This document shows, piece after piece, positions 28,519-37,107 of a stretch of DNA of 64,000 nt. The notes under the pieces are model-generated. The model worked only from the letters and a program-made list of their open reading frames with translations. It did not search any database and was not told the DNA's origin. The first letter of the stretch is position 1; each line of letters begins with the position of its first letter. This DNA comes from Mesorhizobium huakuii (GTDB taxonomy: Bacteria > Pseudomonadota > Alphaproteobacteria > Rhizobiales > Rhizobiaceae): NCBI RefSeq assembly GCF_014189455.1, contig NZ_CP050299.1, positions 558,001 through 622,000 of the forward strand, given 5' to 3'. Made by a program: the position numbers and the translations under genes.

Positions 28519-29769
28519 TTACTCGCCCACCATGCCCGGGATCTTGTTCTGCAGATCGGCGACCGCATCGGCCGGCGACTGACGAAGCGTCACCACTTGG
28601 CGTGCCGAGTCCAGGAACAACTGGTCGATACGCGCCGCACCCGTGCCGTTGAATGCGTACCAGGGGGCAGCATAGGCGCTCGAGTCAAGCGCCGCCGACA
28701 TGGCCGGGCGGTCCTTATAATATTGGCCGAGCAGGTCGGCCGTTTCCACCGCCACATTGTTCGCCGGCACATAGCCCGTGCTCTTGCCGACAATGACTTG
28801 CGCCTTCGGGCTCGAGACAAAGCGCATGAAGCGCCACGCGGCCTTCGCGCGATCGTCATCGCGGGCGTGGAGAAGGACTGCGATGCCCGCCGTCGGAATC
28901 TTGCCGCTGTCGTTCGCGAACGGGAAGCGGATCGTCCCGATCTCGAAATGCCCCTGCGCCGCGCGCTGGAAGCTCTCCAGGCTGCTGCTGGAGTCGACGA
29001 GGATCGCGATCTTTCCGCCGGAGAATGCCTGACGCGCCTGCTCGTCCGTCATGTCGACCTTTGCTTGACCGGCTTCGCCAAACTGGCGGAACAGATCAAA
29101 GGCGTGGCGACCGGCGTCGTTGGCGAACGCGACCTCCGTCCCGGCGGCATTGCCGACTTCCGCGCCCTGGCTCAGGATAAAGCCCTGCCCGACGAACGAA
29201 TTGTAGCGCGTGTAAGCACCGAGCACGTCCGGATGCTGTTGCTGGATCGCCTTGGCGACGCCCAAGATGCCATCCCAGGTGCCGGGAAGCGTGCCGTCGC
29301 CGTTCTGCGCCTCGGCAACCAGCTCCTTGTTGTAGAAGACGACCGGGAAGGAAAAGGCGACGCTCAGGCCCAGGACCTTGCCGTTGATCGTGGTTGCCTG
29401 AGTGACGGACGGCGAGAAATCGGTGCTCCAGCTCGTATCGCTTTTGATGAAGTCGCCGACCGGCGCGACATAGCCCTGATCGTCAAGCAGCTTCAGATAG
29501 TTGAAGCTCTGAAACGAGATATCGGGAAGCTGGCCGACAAGCCCCTTCCGAAGCACGCTTTGGGTCGCGTCGGTCTGATCGCGCTGCGTGAGATCGAGAT
29601 TGATCTTCACATCCGGGTTCTCGACTTCGAAAGCCTTGACCAGGTTCTGGAACATCTCGGCGAAGATGGACGGGGTCGCGTCCACCTGGAGCGTGATAGG
29701 CGCGGCTGAAGCAGCGCCGGACATAAGGGCAAAGCCCAATATTGCTGTGGTTGCGAGGCGAGAAAACAT
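28519..29769 (-). CDS. ABC transporter substrate-binding protein, UgpB-like
   Basis: The 416-residue protein begins with a clear signal peptide (MFSRLATTAILGFALMSGAASA, cleavage near ASAAP) and continues as a family 1 extracellular solute-binding protein (TLQVDATPSIFAEMFQNLV, DISFQSFNYLKLLDDQGY, a late FMRFVSSPKAQ stretch). UgpB-like proteins bind glycerol-3-phosphate and glycerophosphodiesters, other members sugars. Together with two permeases and an ATPase upstream it forms a full importer. Its position next to phosphonate genes suggests a phosphonate or glycero-phosphonate ligand, which is not proved by sequence. Confidence 0.85.
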   Translation of the reverse strand: MFSRLATTAILGFALMSGAASAAPITLQVDATPSIFAEMFQNLVKAFEVENPDVKINLDLTQRDQTDATQSVLRKGLVGQLPDISFQSFNYLKLLDDQGYVAPVGDFIKSDTSWSTDFSPSVTQATTINGKVLGLSVAFSFPVVFYNKELVAEAQNGDGTLPGTWDGILGVAKAIQQQHPDVLGAYTRYNSFVGQGFILSQGAEVGNAAGTEVAFANDAGRHAFDLFRQFGEAGQAKVDMTDEQARQAFSGGKIAILVDSSSSLESFQRAAQGHFEIGTIRFPFANDSGKIPTAGIAVLLHARDDDRAKAAWRFMRFVSSPKAQVIVGKSTGYVPANNVAVETADLLGQYYKDRPAMSAALDSSAYAAPWYAFNGTGAARIDQLFLDSARQVVTLRQSPADAVADLQNKIPGMVGE

Positions 29770-29875
29770 CGCTCTACCTTTCGAGAGGCTTGGAGTTGAT
29801 CTGATATCGACTGGGTGGGCCAGCTATCAGCCGGATCTAGCGACGGCCCCGGTCGCGCGATCCGGCCGAACCGCG

Positions 29876-30628
29876 TCATTTGCTCGCGCGCCGAGCGCTC
29901 TCGATGCGACGATGGAAGTCGCTGGCGCCATGGGCGAGCATATGATTTGCATGATCGTAGAACAGGCGAACGCCCTTGCCCATGAACTCGGCCACGTCGT
30001 CATGGTTGACCAAGGTCCCGCACGCCCGACCGCTGCCTACGATGGTGTTGATCGCGCCATCTACGGCGTCGGCGACGGCCTTCGGCTTATCACCCTTTTG
30101 CCAGCGGTAGGTGATGGGGGTTTCGCCGATTGTCAGCGCCAGATCGCCGGGCGCGACGAAATAGGCGTCGACACCATCGACTGCCATGATCTCTTCCAGA
30201 TTCCGCACGGCTTCGATCGTTTCGATCATCAGGATCAGCACGCGGTCCTGATGATCGAACGGAGCGGAGAAACGGAACCGATCGACAATGGCTTTCGCAA
30301 CGGTCGCGTCGGGCACAAGTGGGATCATCAGACCATCAACGCCGCATTCCAGATATTTGGTCACCATCCACGGTGACGGGTCTTCCGGGCGCAGGATCGA
30401 TACGATGCCGGACAGGTTGGCGGCACGCGCCATTTCCTCAGCCCGCTCCGGGCCGATCGCGCCATGTTCGCAGTCGATCAGCACAGCATCGAAGCCGCAT
30501 TCGGCCAACTTCTCGACCAGGCCGGGCGACGAATGGCTAGAATGGACCATCGTCGCTACGTCGCCGGTCCGCAGTTTATCCTTAAGGGCACGGGAATAGG
30601 AGAGATTTCGCTTGAAGAATGATGCCAT
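29876..30628 (-). CDS. HpcH/HpaI-family class II aldolase
   Basis: The 250-residue product is a HpcH/HpaI aldolase-citrate lyase family member: FDAVLIDCEHGAIG, the catalytic arginine region SILRPED, the metal-ligand glutamate in LILMIET and aspartate in YFVAPGDLALTIG. Such enzymes split or form 2-keto acids with pyruvate as one part. It lies between the permease genes and the binding-protein gene on the minus strand, so it probably works on the imported compound. The substrate is unknown; a phosphono-keto acid is possible because the neighbours make and use phosphonopyruvate. Confidence 0.82.
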   Translation of the reverse strand: MASFFKRNLSYSRALKDKLRTGDVATMVHSSHSSPGLVEKLAECGFDAVLIDCEHGAIGPERAEEMARAANLSGIVSILRPEDPSPWMVTKYLECGVDGLMIPLVPDATVAKAIVDRFRFSAPFDHQDRVLILMIETIEAVRNLEEIMAVDGVDAYFVAPGDLALTIGETPITYRWQKGDKPKAVADAVDGAINTIVGSGRACGTLVNHDDVAEFMGKGVRLFYDHANHMLAHGASDFHRRIESARRASK

Positions 30629-30786
30629 GATTGAACTCCTTATGGTTTTTGAACATCGGCAGGCATGAAGGATCGAGCGGACCCCGAGGACGGACGCCCG
30701 ATAAGAAACGGATGGTGCTGCTGGTGGCGTTATCGCCCGCTAATGATGCGAGTTCTTCGCCCGGTCACTGTCGGCAAGACGGCCCT

Positions 30787-31623
30787 TTATTTGATGGCAC
30801 CTCTTGTAATGCTTTCGATGAACAGGCGCTGCGAGGATAGAAACGCGACGATCAGCGGCAGGACGACGATGGTTGCAGCAGCCATCAGCGGTCCATAGTC
30901 GACCCCCACGTCCTGATTCTTGAAAGCGATGATCCCGACAGGCGGTGGCAGCAGGCTGTCGTCATTCACTGCGATGAGCGGCCAGAAGAGACTGTTCCAA
31001 TGTCCGACCACCGAGAAGATGCTGAACGCAACGACCGCCGGCATCGTCATCGGCACCATGATCTTCCAGATGATCGCGAACTCCGACAGGCCGTCCAATC
31101 GCGCGGCGTGGACGACGTCGTCCGGGATCGCTTTGAAGAACTGGCGGAACAGGAAGATGCCGAACGGCGAGACGATATAGGGAAGAACGAGGGCGGCGTA
31201 GCTGTTCAGGATGCCCACCTTCGATGCGAAGATGAAAAGCGGCAGCGCCAGAACCTCATGGGGCAGGAGGAGCGCAATCAGCACGAGGGCAAAGATCAGC
31301 TCGCGGCCGGGGAAGCGCATCTTCGCGAGGACGTAGGCCATCGGCGCGCACACCAGGATCTGAAGGGTCAGGATTGCTGTGCAGACGATGACGCCGTTCA
31401 ACATGTAACGCAGCAGTGGCACGCGGGTCAGCGCCTGCGTATAGTTTTCGACCCCATAGAATTGGGTCGGCAGGAACGAGAAATGGTCCCCGAACATCTC
31501 GCCGGGCGGCTTGATCGACAGGCTGACCATCCAGATAAACGGCAAGAGAATGATCGCGCTAGTCATCAACAATGCGGCATGGCGCAGGAAAAGGGCTGGG
31601 CGCATTGGCACGTGAATGCTCAT
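30787..31623 (-). CDS. ABC transporter permease, UgpE-like
   Basis: The 278-residue inner-membrane protein has six hydrophobic segments and the EAA-loop region FKAIPDDVVHAARLDGLSEF typical of the MalG/UgpE permease family, with conserved MVSLSIKPPGEMFG near the N-terminus. It pairs with the upstream permease. Its ATG overlaps the stop of that gene (ATGA). 158 bases without a gene separate it from the aldolase. Confidence 0.9.
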   Translation of the reverse strand: MSIHVPMRPALFLRHAALLMTSAIILLPFIWMVSLSIKPPGEMFGDHFSFLPTQFYGVENYTQALTRVPLLRYMLNGVIVCTAILTLQILVCAPMAYVLAKMRFPGRELIFALVLIALLLPHEVLALPLFIFASKVGILNSYAALVLPYIVSPFGIFLFRQFFKAIPDDVVHAARLDGLSEFAIIWKIMVPMTMPAVVAFSIFSVVGHWNSLFWPLIAVNDDSLLPPPVGIIAFKNQDVGVDYGPLMAAATIVVLPLIVAFLSSQRLFIESITRGAIK

Positions 31624-32573
31624 TGGTAATGAACCCTCTTGTCCATGACGCGCGCCTGGAGCAGCGTCAGCGCAACGACGATGATGAGGAACACGACCGC
31701 GACGGAAGCCCCATAGCCGGTCCGTAGATAGACAAAGCTCTCGCGATAGAGGGTGAACAGCAGCATCTCCGAGGCGTGGCCGGGACCGCCCTGGGTGAGG
31801 ACCTCGACCGTGTCGAACGTCTCGAACGCCCGCAGCGCCACCACGATGAAGACGAACATCGAGACAGGGCCAAGCATCGGCAGCGTCACCGTCCGCAGGC
31901 GATCGAGCCAGAGATCAGCGCCGTCGATGTCGGCCGCGTCGTAGAGGTCCTGAGGGATCGCCTTCAGCCCCGCGAGAAATAGCACCATCGCGAAACCAAG
32001 GTTTTGCCAGATGCCAATGACAGCCAGCACCGGCAGGACAGTGTTCTCGTCGCGCAGCCAGTTCGACGTCGGCAGCCCGAGCGACGCGAGCGACTGATTG
32101 ACGAGGCCGATCGTCGGATGAAGCAGCGCCTCCCACGCAATCGCCATTGCCGCAAGCGTCGCCATATAAGGCACGAAGTGGATCGCCCGATAGAATGCGC
32201 GGAGACTCTTTCCGCTCTCGATAAGCAGCGCGATCCCCAGACCGAACATGATCGTCCCGGGCACCACGGTCGCCACATAAACGAGCGTGTTGATCAGGGA
32301 TGCTCGAAAGCCGTCATCGGCGAAGACCTGCTCGAAATTGTCGACTCCGACAAAGGATAAGGTCCGCGCGCCAAAATGCCAGTTGGTGAGTGCGACCGCG
32401 AAAACCGCAAGCACCGGCAAGAAGAACAACGCGACCAGCAGGACCAGTGCGGGCGCGGCCAGCGACCATGCGGCAAGTGTTTCGGCGAGCTTGTGATTGC
32501 GCAGCGCCTTGCGGGTGCCGGGCCGGTCTGCTGAAGAGCCGGCAGGTTTGATTGCGGTGGAAGCGATGCTCAT
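31620..32573 (-). CDS. ABC transporter permease, UgpA-like
   Basis: The 317-residue permease of the MalF/UgpA family has about six membrane helices, the EAA loop LKAIPQDLYDAADIDGADLW and the C-terminal EMLLFTLYRESFVYLRTGYG. I start at ATG 32573, which overlaps the ATPase stop (ATGA); an in-frame ATG nine bases earlier is possible. It forms the membrane channel with the UgpE-like permease. Confidence 0.9.
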   Translation of the reverse strand: MSIASTAIKPAGSSADRPGTRKALRNHKLAETLAAWSLAAPALVLLVALFFLPVLAVFAVALTNWHFGARTLSFVGVDNFEQVFADDGFRASLINTLVYVATVVPGTIMFGLGIALLIESGKSLRAFYRAIHFVPYMATLAAMAIAWEALLHPTIGLVNQSLASLGLPTSNWLRDENTVLPVLAVIGIWQNLGFAMVLFLAGLKAIPQDLYDAADIDGADLWLDRLRTVTLPMLGPVSMFVFIVVALRAFETFDTVEVLTQGGPGHASEMLLFTLYRESFVYLRTGYGASVAVVFLIIVVALTLLQARVMDKRVHYQ

Positions 32574-33745
32574 TGCACGCACTCCTTCATCCGCAGCACG
32601 GTCGCGCCCGCATGGTCATGGGCGCGCAGGCGGCGTCCGTCGGCGAAAAAGAGCAACAGGCGCTCCGGCTTGACGCCGAGATGCAGGGTCTGGCCCGAGC
32701 CGATCTGCGGTGCGCGTTCGGCGAGGAGCCGGGCAATGACCGGATGATCGGTTCCCGGGACGTTAAGATGGACGAAGAGATCGGAGCCCATGTGCTCGAC
32801 CAGCCGGACCGCGCCGGTCAGGACATTCGGGCCACCGGCATCGACGAGATGGAACGCTTCGGGGCGGATACCCAGGGTCAGGGCTATACCCGGTCCGATA
32901 TTGCCGGCAATACAAAAGCTCGTGCCGGCCGTATCGGCCAGTCCGTGTTCGCGCAGCCTCGCATCCAGCATGTTGATCTTGGGTGAGCCGATAAACTCGG
33001 CGACGCGCCGGTCGTCGGGATCGTCATAGATTTCCTGCGGCGGGGCGACCTGCAGCAACTCGCCGTCGAGCATGACCGCCACCCGGTCCGACATGGTCAT
33101 GGCCTCGGACTGGTCGTGGGTGACATAGACGAAGGTGACGCCGAGCCGGTTATGCAATTCCTTGATCTCGGCGCGCATCTGCACTCTGAGCTTGGCGTCG
33201 AGATTGGAGAGCGGCTCATCCATCAGGAAGACCGCCGGCTCGCGCACCATGGCACGGCCGACGGCGACACGCTGGCGCTGGCCGCCCGACAACTGGCCAG
33301 GCTTGCGGGCAAGCAGATGGCCGATGCCAAGTGCTTTCGCGGTCCGCATCACTTCCAGCTCAATCTCTGCAGATACCGCCTTGGTGCCCGGCAGCAACCC
33401 GCCGACCATCGACAACCTCTGCCAGGCCGACAGCCGCCGCATACGCAAGGGCAGGGCCATGTTCTGAGCGACTGTCATATGCGGATAGAGCGCATAGGAC
33501 TGGAACACCATCGCCACGTCGCGCCGCTTCGGACGTACGCCGTCGACAACACGCTCGCCAATCGAAATCGAACCGCCGGTTTGCACCTCGAGGCCTGCGA
33601 GGATGCGCAGCAGCGTCGACTTCCCGCAGCCCGACGGGCCGAGCAGCGTCAGGAACTCACCATCGGCTATCTTCAGCGAGACATCGCGCAGCACGGGGGT
33701 GGCGCCGAATGTCTTTTCTATTTTTTCGATGGTTATAGCCGACAT
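32570..33745 (-). CDS. ABC transporter ATP-binding protein, UgpC/MalK-like
   Basis: The 391-residue ATPase has Walker A GPSGCGKST (about residues 36-44), Q-loop VFQSYALYPHMT, signature LSGGQRQR, Walker B AVFLMDEPLSNLD and the H-loop THDQ, followed by a C-terminal OB-type regulatory domain as in MalK/UgpC. An extra piece of about 20 residues sits before the signature (RLSMVGGLLPGTKAV). First gene of the minus-strand operon ATPase-permease-permease-aldolase-binding protein-hydrolase. A LysR-type site lies in the divergent promoter region. Confidence 0.92.
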   Translation of the reverse strand: MSAITIEKIEKTFGATPVLRDVSLKIADGEFLTLLGPSGCGKSTLLRILAGLEVQTGGSISIGERVVDGVRPKRRDVAMVFQSYALYPHMTVAQNMALPLRMRRLSAWQRLSMVGGLLPGTKAVSAEIELEVMRTAKALGIGHLLARKPGQLSGGQRQRVAVGRAMVREPAVFLMDEPLSNLDAKLRVQMRAEIKELHNRLGVTFVYVTHDQSEAMTMSDRVAVMLDGELLQVAPPQEIYDDPDDRRVAEFIGSPKINMLDARLREHGLADTAGTSFCIAGNIGPGIALTLGIRPEAFHLVDAGGPNVLTGAVRLVEHMGSDLFVHLNVPGTDHPVIARLLAERAPQIGSGQTLHLGVKPERLLLFFADGRRLRAHDHAGATVLRMKECVQ

Positions 33746-33843
33746 CGGTTACCTCGCTCAGTCGGCAATGTTCAAAAGCATCGCCTTGATGAGTTCAATT
33801 TGGGGCTGACCATCGAATGGCTTTGTTACATGGTTGTGACAAT

Positions 33844-33860
33844 CATCGAATATTGCGATG
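33844..33860. promoter_or_regulatory. candidate LysR-type operator
   Basis: CATCG-AATATTG-CGATG is a perfect 5-bp inverted repeat containing a T-N11-A core, the classical LysR box. It lies in the divergent region between the ABC ATPase gene and the LysR gene, about 50 bases before the latter. Confidence 0.55.
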
Positions 33861-33910
33861 CAAGTTAAGCGATTCTGGATGAGTATCCATCCGGTTCATG
33901 GGAGACGAAT

Positions 33911-34822
33911 TTGACCGAGGAAAAGGATCTTTCACTCAATGCGGTGCGGGCCTTCGTGCAGGTCGCGCGAGACAACAGCGTCACGCGGGCATCGAAGACA
34001 CTCGGCATTACCCAGAGCTCCGTCAGCCGCCATCTTGCAGTGCTGGAGGAGTATTTCGGGGCAAAGCTGCTCGAACGGTTCGGCCGACAGAGCCAGTTGA
34101 CGGACTTCGGGCGACTGTTCGCCGATGCCGTCGCCGAGCCGCTCGATACGATCCTTTTCACCGCAAAGCGGATGCGTCGCAGCGACAGGAAGGACGTCAA
34201 TCGTCTCGTCGTGCGAACGTCGCTTTCCACCTTCGCCTATACGGTCCTCATCCCCAACTTGCGCGAGTTCTCGAAAGAAATGAGCGGTGTCACGGTCGAC
34301 GTCATCAGCACCTTATCTGCACCCGCTTCGACCGACAGCTTCGACGTACTGTTGACTCGAGATTTGATGTTGACCGAGCCGGCCGACCGCTGGGACGTCT
34401 ATGACGAGCAACTCGTCTGTGTCGGGGCGCCGGATTGTGTAGCTGGCCGCGGCCTCAAGGCCTTGCGGAGCACCCCGATTATTGCGGTGACGTCCCGGCC
34501 CGACATTCTGCCCACCTGGCTGCGCGGAATGAACCTGAAGACATCCGATATCACCTCAGGCGCCCGTTACGATCACCACTATCTCGCACTGCCGGCGGTA
34601 ACGACCGGGCAGAGCCTGCTGGTGACGCCGCATATCGTGGTTGCGGAGCTGATCAGGCAGGGCCTTCTGGAAGTGCTTGCCGGGTCACGCGCGCCAAGCG
34701 GCATGCAGTACCGTGCCTATGCGATCGATAGCAGCGACAACCCGGATGTTGCCCGCGCCTTCTGCCGTTGGCTCACGCGGCTTTGCCGGAAGATGACGGA
34801 GGAAGACGTCCCAACCAAATAG
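33911..34822 (+). CDS. LysR-family regulator, PalR-like
   Basis: The 303-residue protein has the N-terminal LysR winged helix (LNAVRAFVQVARDNSVTRAS, TQSSVSRHLAVLEEYFGAKL) and a periplasmic-binding-type effector domain. The start is TTG 33911 with GGGAG six bases upstream; no ATG in frame fits. It is divergent from the transporter operon and upstream of an aminotransferase and phosphonopyruvate hydrolase gene, the same arrangement as the phosphonoalanine-inducible pal locus of Variovorax. It probably activates both directions when phosphonoalanine is present (inference). Confidence 0.85.
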   Translation: MTEEKDLSLNAVRAFVQVARDNSVTRASKTLGITQSSVSRHLAVLEEYFGAKLLERFGRQSQLTDFGRLFADAVAEPLDTILFTAKRMRRSDRKDVNRLVVRTSLSTFAYTVLIPNLREFSKEMSGVTVDVISTLSAPASTDSFDVLLTRDLMLTEPADRWDVYDEQLVCVGAPDCVAGRGLKALRSTPIIAVTSRPDILPTWLRGMNLKTSDITSGARYDHHYLALPAVTTGQSLLVTPHIVVAELIRQGLLEVLAGSRAPSGMQYRAYAIDSSDNPDVARAFCRWLTRLCRKMTEEDVPTK

Positions 34823-34944
34823 GTCGCGCGTCCGATGCATCGGTAAATGCGATCATTATCCTCGCTTTACGCGATGCCGCAATTGGCGAGTTGCAGTTAC
34901 CTTGGCTAGTTTTGGGACAAACCCGAAATTTCGAGGAGAGTGGT

Positions 34945-36183
34945 ATGTCACTCATCGCCAAAAGACTACAAGCCGTCCGTCCCTCTCAAACCAAGGCTAT
35001 GACTGCCGCTGCCGCCGCTTTGCGCGAGAAGGGCATTGATGTCATTGCGCTCAGCCAGGGCGAACCGGATTTTGATACGCCCGACGTGGTGCAAAGAGCT
35101 GGAATAGCTGCCATTCGTGAGGGCAAGACACGCTACACGCCTGTCGCCGGCGTAAAGCCGCTACGTGAGGTAATCCGTCAGAAGCTGCTGCACGACAACA
35201 GCCTCGACTACGACATCGACGCGATCACCGTCGGCTGCGGCGCCAAACAGGTGGTCTTCAATGCGCTCTTCGCCAGTCTCGATCCGGGCGATGAGGTCAT
35301 CATCCCGACACCCTGCTGGGTGTCCTATCCGGACATGGTGCGGCTTGCCGGCGGCGAGTTGGTTCTCGTCGCCTGCCACGAACGTTTCGGCTTCAAGCTG
35401 AAGCCGCAAGATCTGGAGGCGGCGATGACGCCGCGCACCAAGTGGCTGATGCTGAATTCACCCAACAATCCGACCGGTGCGGTCTATTCCAAGGCCGAGC
35501 TTGCGGCGCTCGCCGTCGTTCTGCGCCGCCATCCTCAAGTTCATGTGCTCGCAGACGATATCTACGAAAAACTCGTTTATGGCGTGCGTTTCGCGACGAT
35601 GGCCGAAGCCGCGCCAGACCTCATCGGCCGGACGCTGACCGTCAACGGCGTTTCCAAGTCCAGCGCCATGACCGGATGGCGCCTCGGCTACGGCGCCGGG
35701 CCGAAGGATCTGATCAAGGCGATGAATACGATCCAGGGGCAGACGTCGTCCCACACCAGCTCGATCTCGCAATATGCAGCGATCGAAGCGATCGGTGGCA
35801 ACCAGGACTACATCGACGATTTCGTCTCCAGCTTCCGCAAGCGCCGCGATCTCGTCGTCGAGAAGATCAACGAGGCCCAAGGCCTCAAATGCCGGACCCC
35901 GGATGGCGCCTTCTATGTATTCGTCAATTGCGCCGGTGTGATCGGCAAGACAAGTCCTCAGGGCAAGGTGATCGAGACCGACATGGCTTTCGCCATGTAT
36001 CTTCTGGAGCATTTCGGCGTCGCCGTTGTGCCGGGCAGCGGCTTCATGGCCTCGCCCTACATCCGCATTTCCTACGCCGCGTCGATCGAGGATCTCCAGC
36101 ATGCCTGCGACCGCATTCTTGCAGCCTGCGAAGCCCTGTCAGAAAGTGAGAGTATCTATGAGCAAAGCAAAGCAACTGCGTGA
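34945..36183 (+). CDS. aspartate-type aminotransferase, candidate phosphonoalanine transaminase (PalB-like)
   Basis: The 412-residue class I aminotransferase has SQGEPDFDTPDVV, NSPNNPTGAVYSKAEL, the PLP lysine in NGVSKSSAMTGWRLGYG, and PYIRISYAAS with the substrate-carboxylate arginine. ATG 34945 has GAGGAG upstream. The gene overlaps the next one by 26 bases. In the Variovorax pathway the analogous enzyme turns phosphonoalanine into phosphonopyruvate, which the next gene product cleaves, so the same job is likely here. Sequence alone would only support an aspartate-type aminotransferase. Confidence 0.82.
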   Translation: MSLIAKRLQAVRPSQTKAMTAAAAALREKGIDVIALSQGEPDFDTPDVVQRAGIAAIREGKTRYTPVAGVKPLREVIRQKLLHDNSLDYDIDAITVGCGAKQVVFNALFASLDPGDEVIIPTPCWVSYPDMVRLAGGELVLVACHERFGFKLKPQDLEAAMTPRTKWLMLNSPNNPTGAVYSKAELAALAVVLRRHPQVHVLADDIYEKLVYGVRFATMAEAAPDLIGRTLTVNGVSKSSAMTGWRLGYGAGPKDLIKAMNTIQGQTSSHTSSISQYAAIEAIGGNQDYIDDFVSSFRKRRDLVVEKINEAQGLKCRTPDGAFYVFVNCAGVIGKTSPQGKVIETDMAFAMYLLEHFGVAVVPGSGFMASPYIRISYAASIEDLQHACDRILAACEALSESESIYEQSKATA

Positions 36184-37030
36184 CCGCATGGCCGAACGCG
36201 GCCTTGTTCACATCATGGCCGCTCACAGTCCTCTGTCGGCCATCTTGGCCGAAGAGGCCGGCTTCGATGGCCTCTGGGCTTCCGGCTTCGAGCTTTCGGC
36301 GCTTTACGGTCTTGCCGATATGAGCCTGATCACCATGACCCAGCATCTCGACATGCTGCGGGCGATCGCCGGTCAGTCCTCGCTGCCGATCGTCGCCGAT
36401 ATCGATACGGGCTACGGCAATGCCGTGAACGTCATCCATGCCATCCGCGAATATGAAAAGGCGGGCACGGCTGCCGTCGTGATCGAGGACAAGACTTTCC
36501 CCAAAGTCACCAGCCTTGCCGCCACTGGGCGCCAAGAACTTCTGCGTATTGAGGAATTCCAGGGCAAGATCGAAGCTGCGGTCTCCACCCGCAGCGACCC
36601 AGATTTCCTCGTCATAGCCCGCACGGAAGCCCTGATTGCCGGGTTGGACGAGGCGGAGGCCCTGAAGCGCGGCATGGCCTATGTCGAGGCAGGTGCCGAT
36701 ATGATCCTGATCCATTCTAAGAAAAAGGACCCGGCAGAGATCGAAAGCTTTTCCCGCGCCTGGAAGGGCATCGTCCCGCTTGTGATCGTGCCCAACGCCT
36801 ATCCGGAACTCGACGGGACTCGGATCCGCGCGCTCGCCAACATCCAAATGACGGTCTATGGCAACTACGGGATCCGCGCCGCAACCACCGCAATGCAGGA
36901 TGCCTTCCGACGGATCATTGCCGATGGCGGGGTGCAGAACGTCCATAAGGACATCGTTTCGGTCGAGGAGATCTTCCGGCTACAGAAAATGGACAAGGTC
37001 AAGGGGGACGAAAAGTGCTTCCTGCGCTGA
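36158..37030 (+). CDS. palA: phosphonopyruvate hydrolase (PalA-like)
   Basis: The 290-residue protein belongs to the PEP mutase/isocitrate lyase superfamily, with metal site DIDTGYGN and gating loop EDKTFPKVTSL (E110-D-K-x5-T118-S). True mutases have Asn at this place; Variovorax phosphonopyruvate hydrolase has Thr118, and the number and the total length (290) agree here. The enzyme hydrolyses phosphonopyruvate to pyruvate and phosphate. It starts at ATG 36158, inside the aminotransferase end. Together with the LysR and aminotransferase genes it forms a phosphonoalanine breakdown operon. Oxaloacetate or other lyase activity is less likely given the loop. Confidence 0.85.
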   Translation: MSKAKQLRDRMAERGLVHIMAAHSPLSAILAEEAGFDGLWASGFELSALYGLADMSLITMTQHLDMLRAIAGQSSLPIVADIDTGYGNAVNVIHAIREYEKAGTAAVVIEDKTFPKVTSLAATGRQELLRIEEFQGKIEAAVSTRSDPDFLVIARTEALIAGLDEAEALKRGMAYVEAGADMILIHSKKKDPAEIESFSRAWKGIVPLVIVPNAYPELDGTRIRALANIQMTVYGNYGIRAATTAMQDAFRRIIADGGVQNVHKDIVSVEEIFRLQKMDKVKGDEKCFLR

Positions 37031-37107
37031 ACAATATACAGAAATTGCCGAGATGTTTGTTTCAAGGCGCCTTTCCCAGGTTCGGCCTTCCGAAACTGAT
37101 ACCCTGA

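Noticed and set aside
28597..29709. 370-codon frame on the plus strand opposite the binding-protein gene
   Set aside because: The minus strand encodes a signal peptide and a full binding-protein fold; the plus frame resembles nothing.
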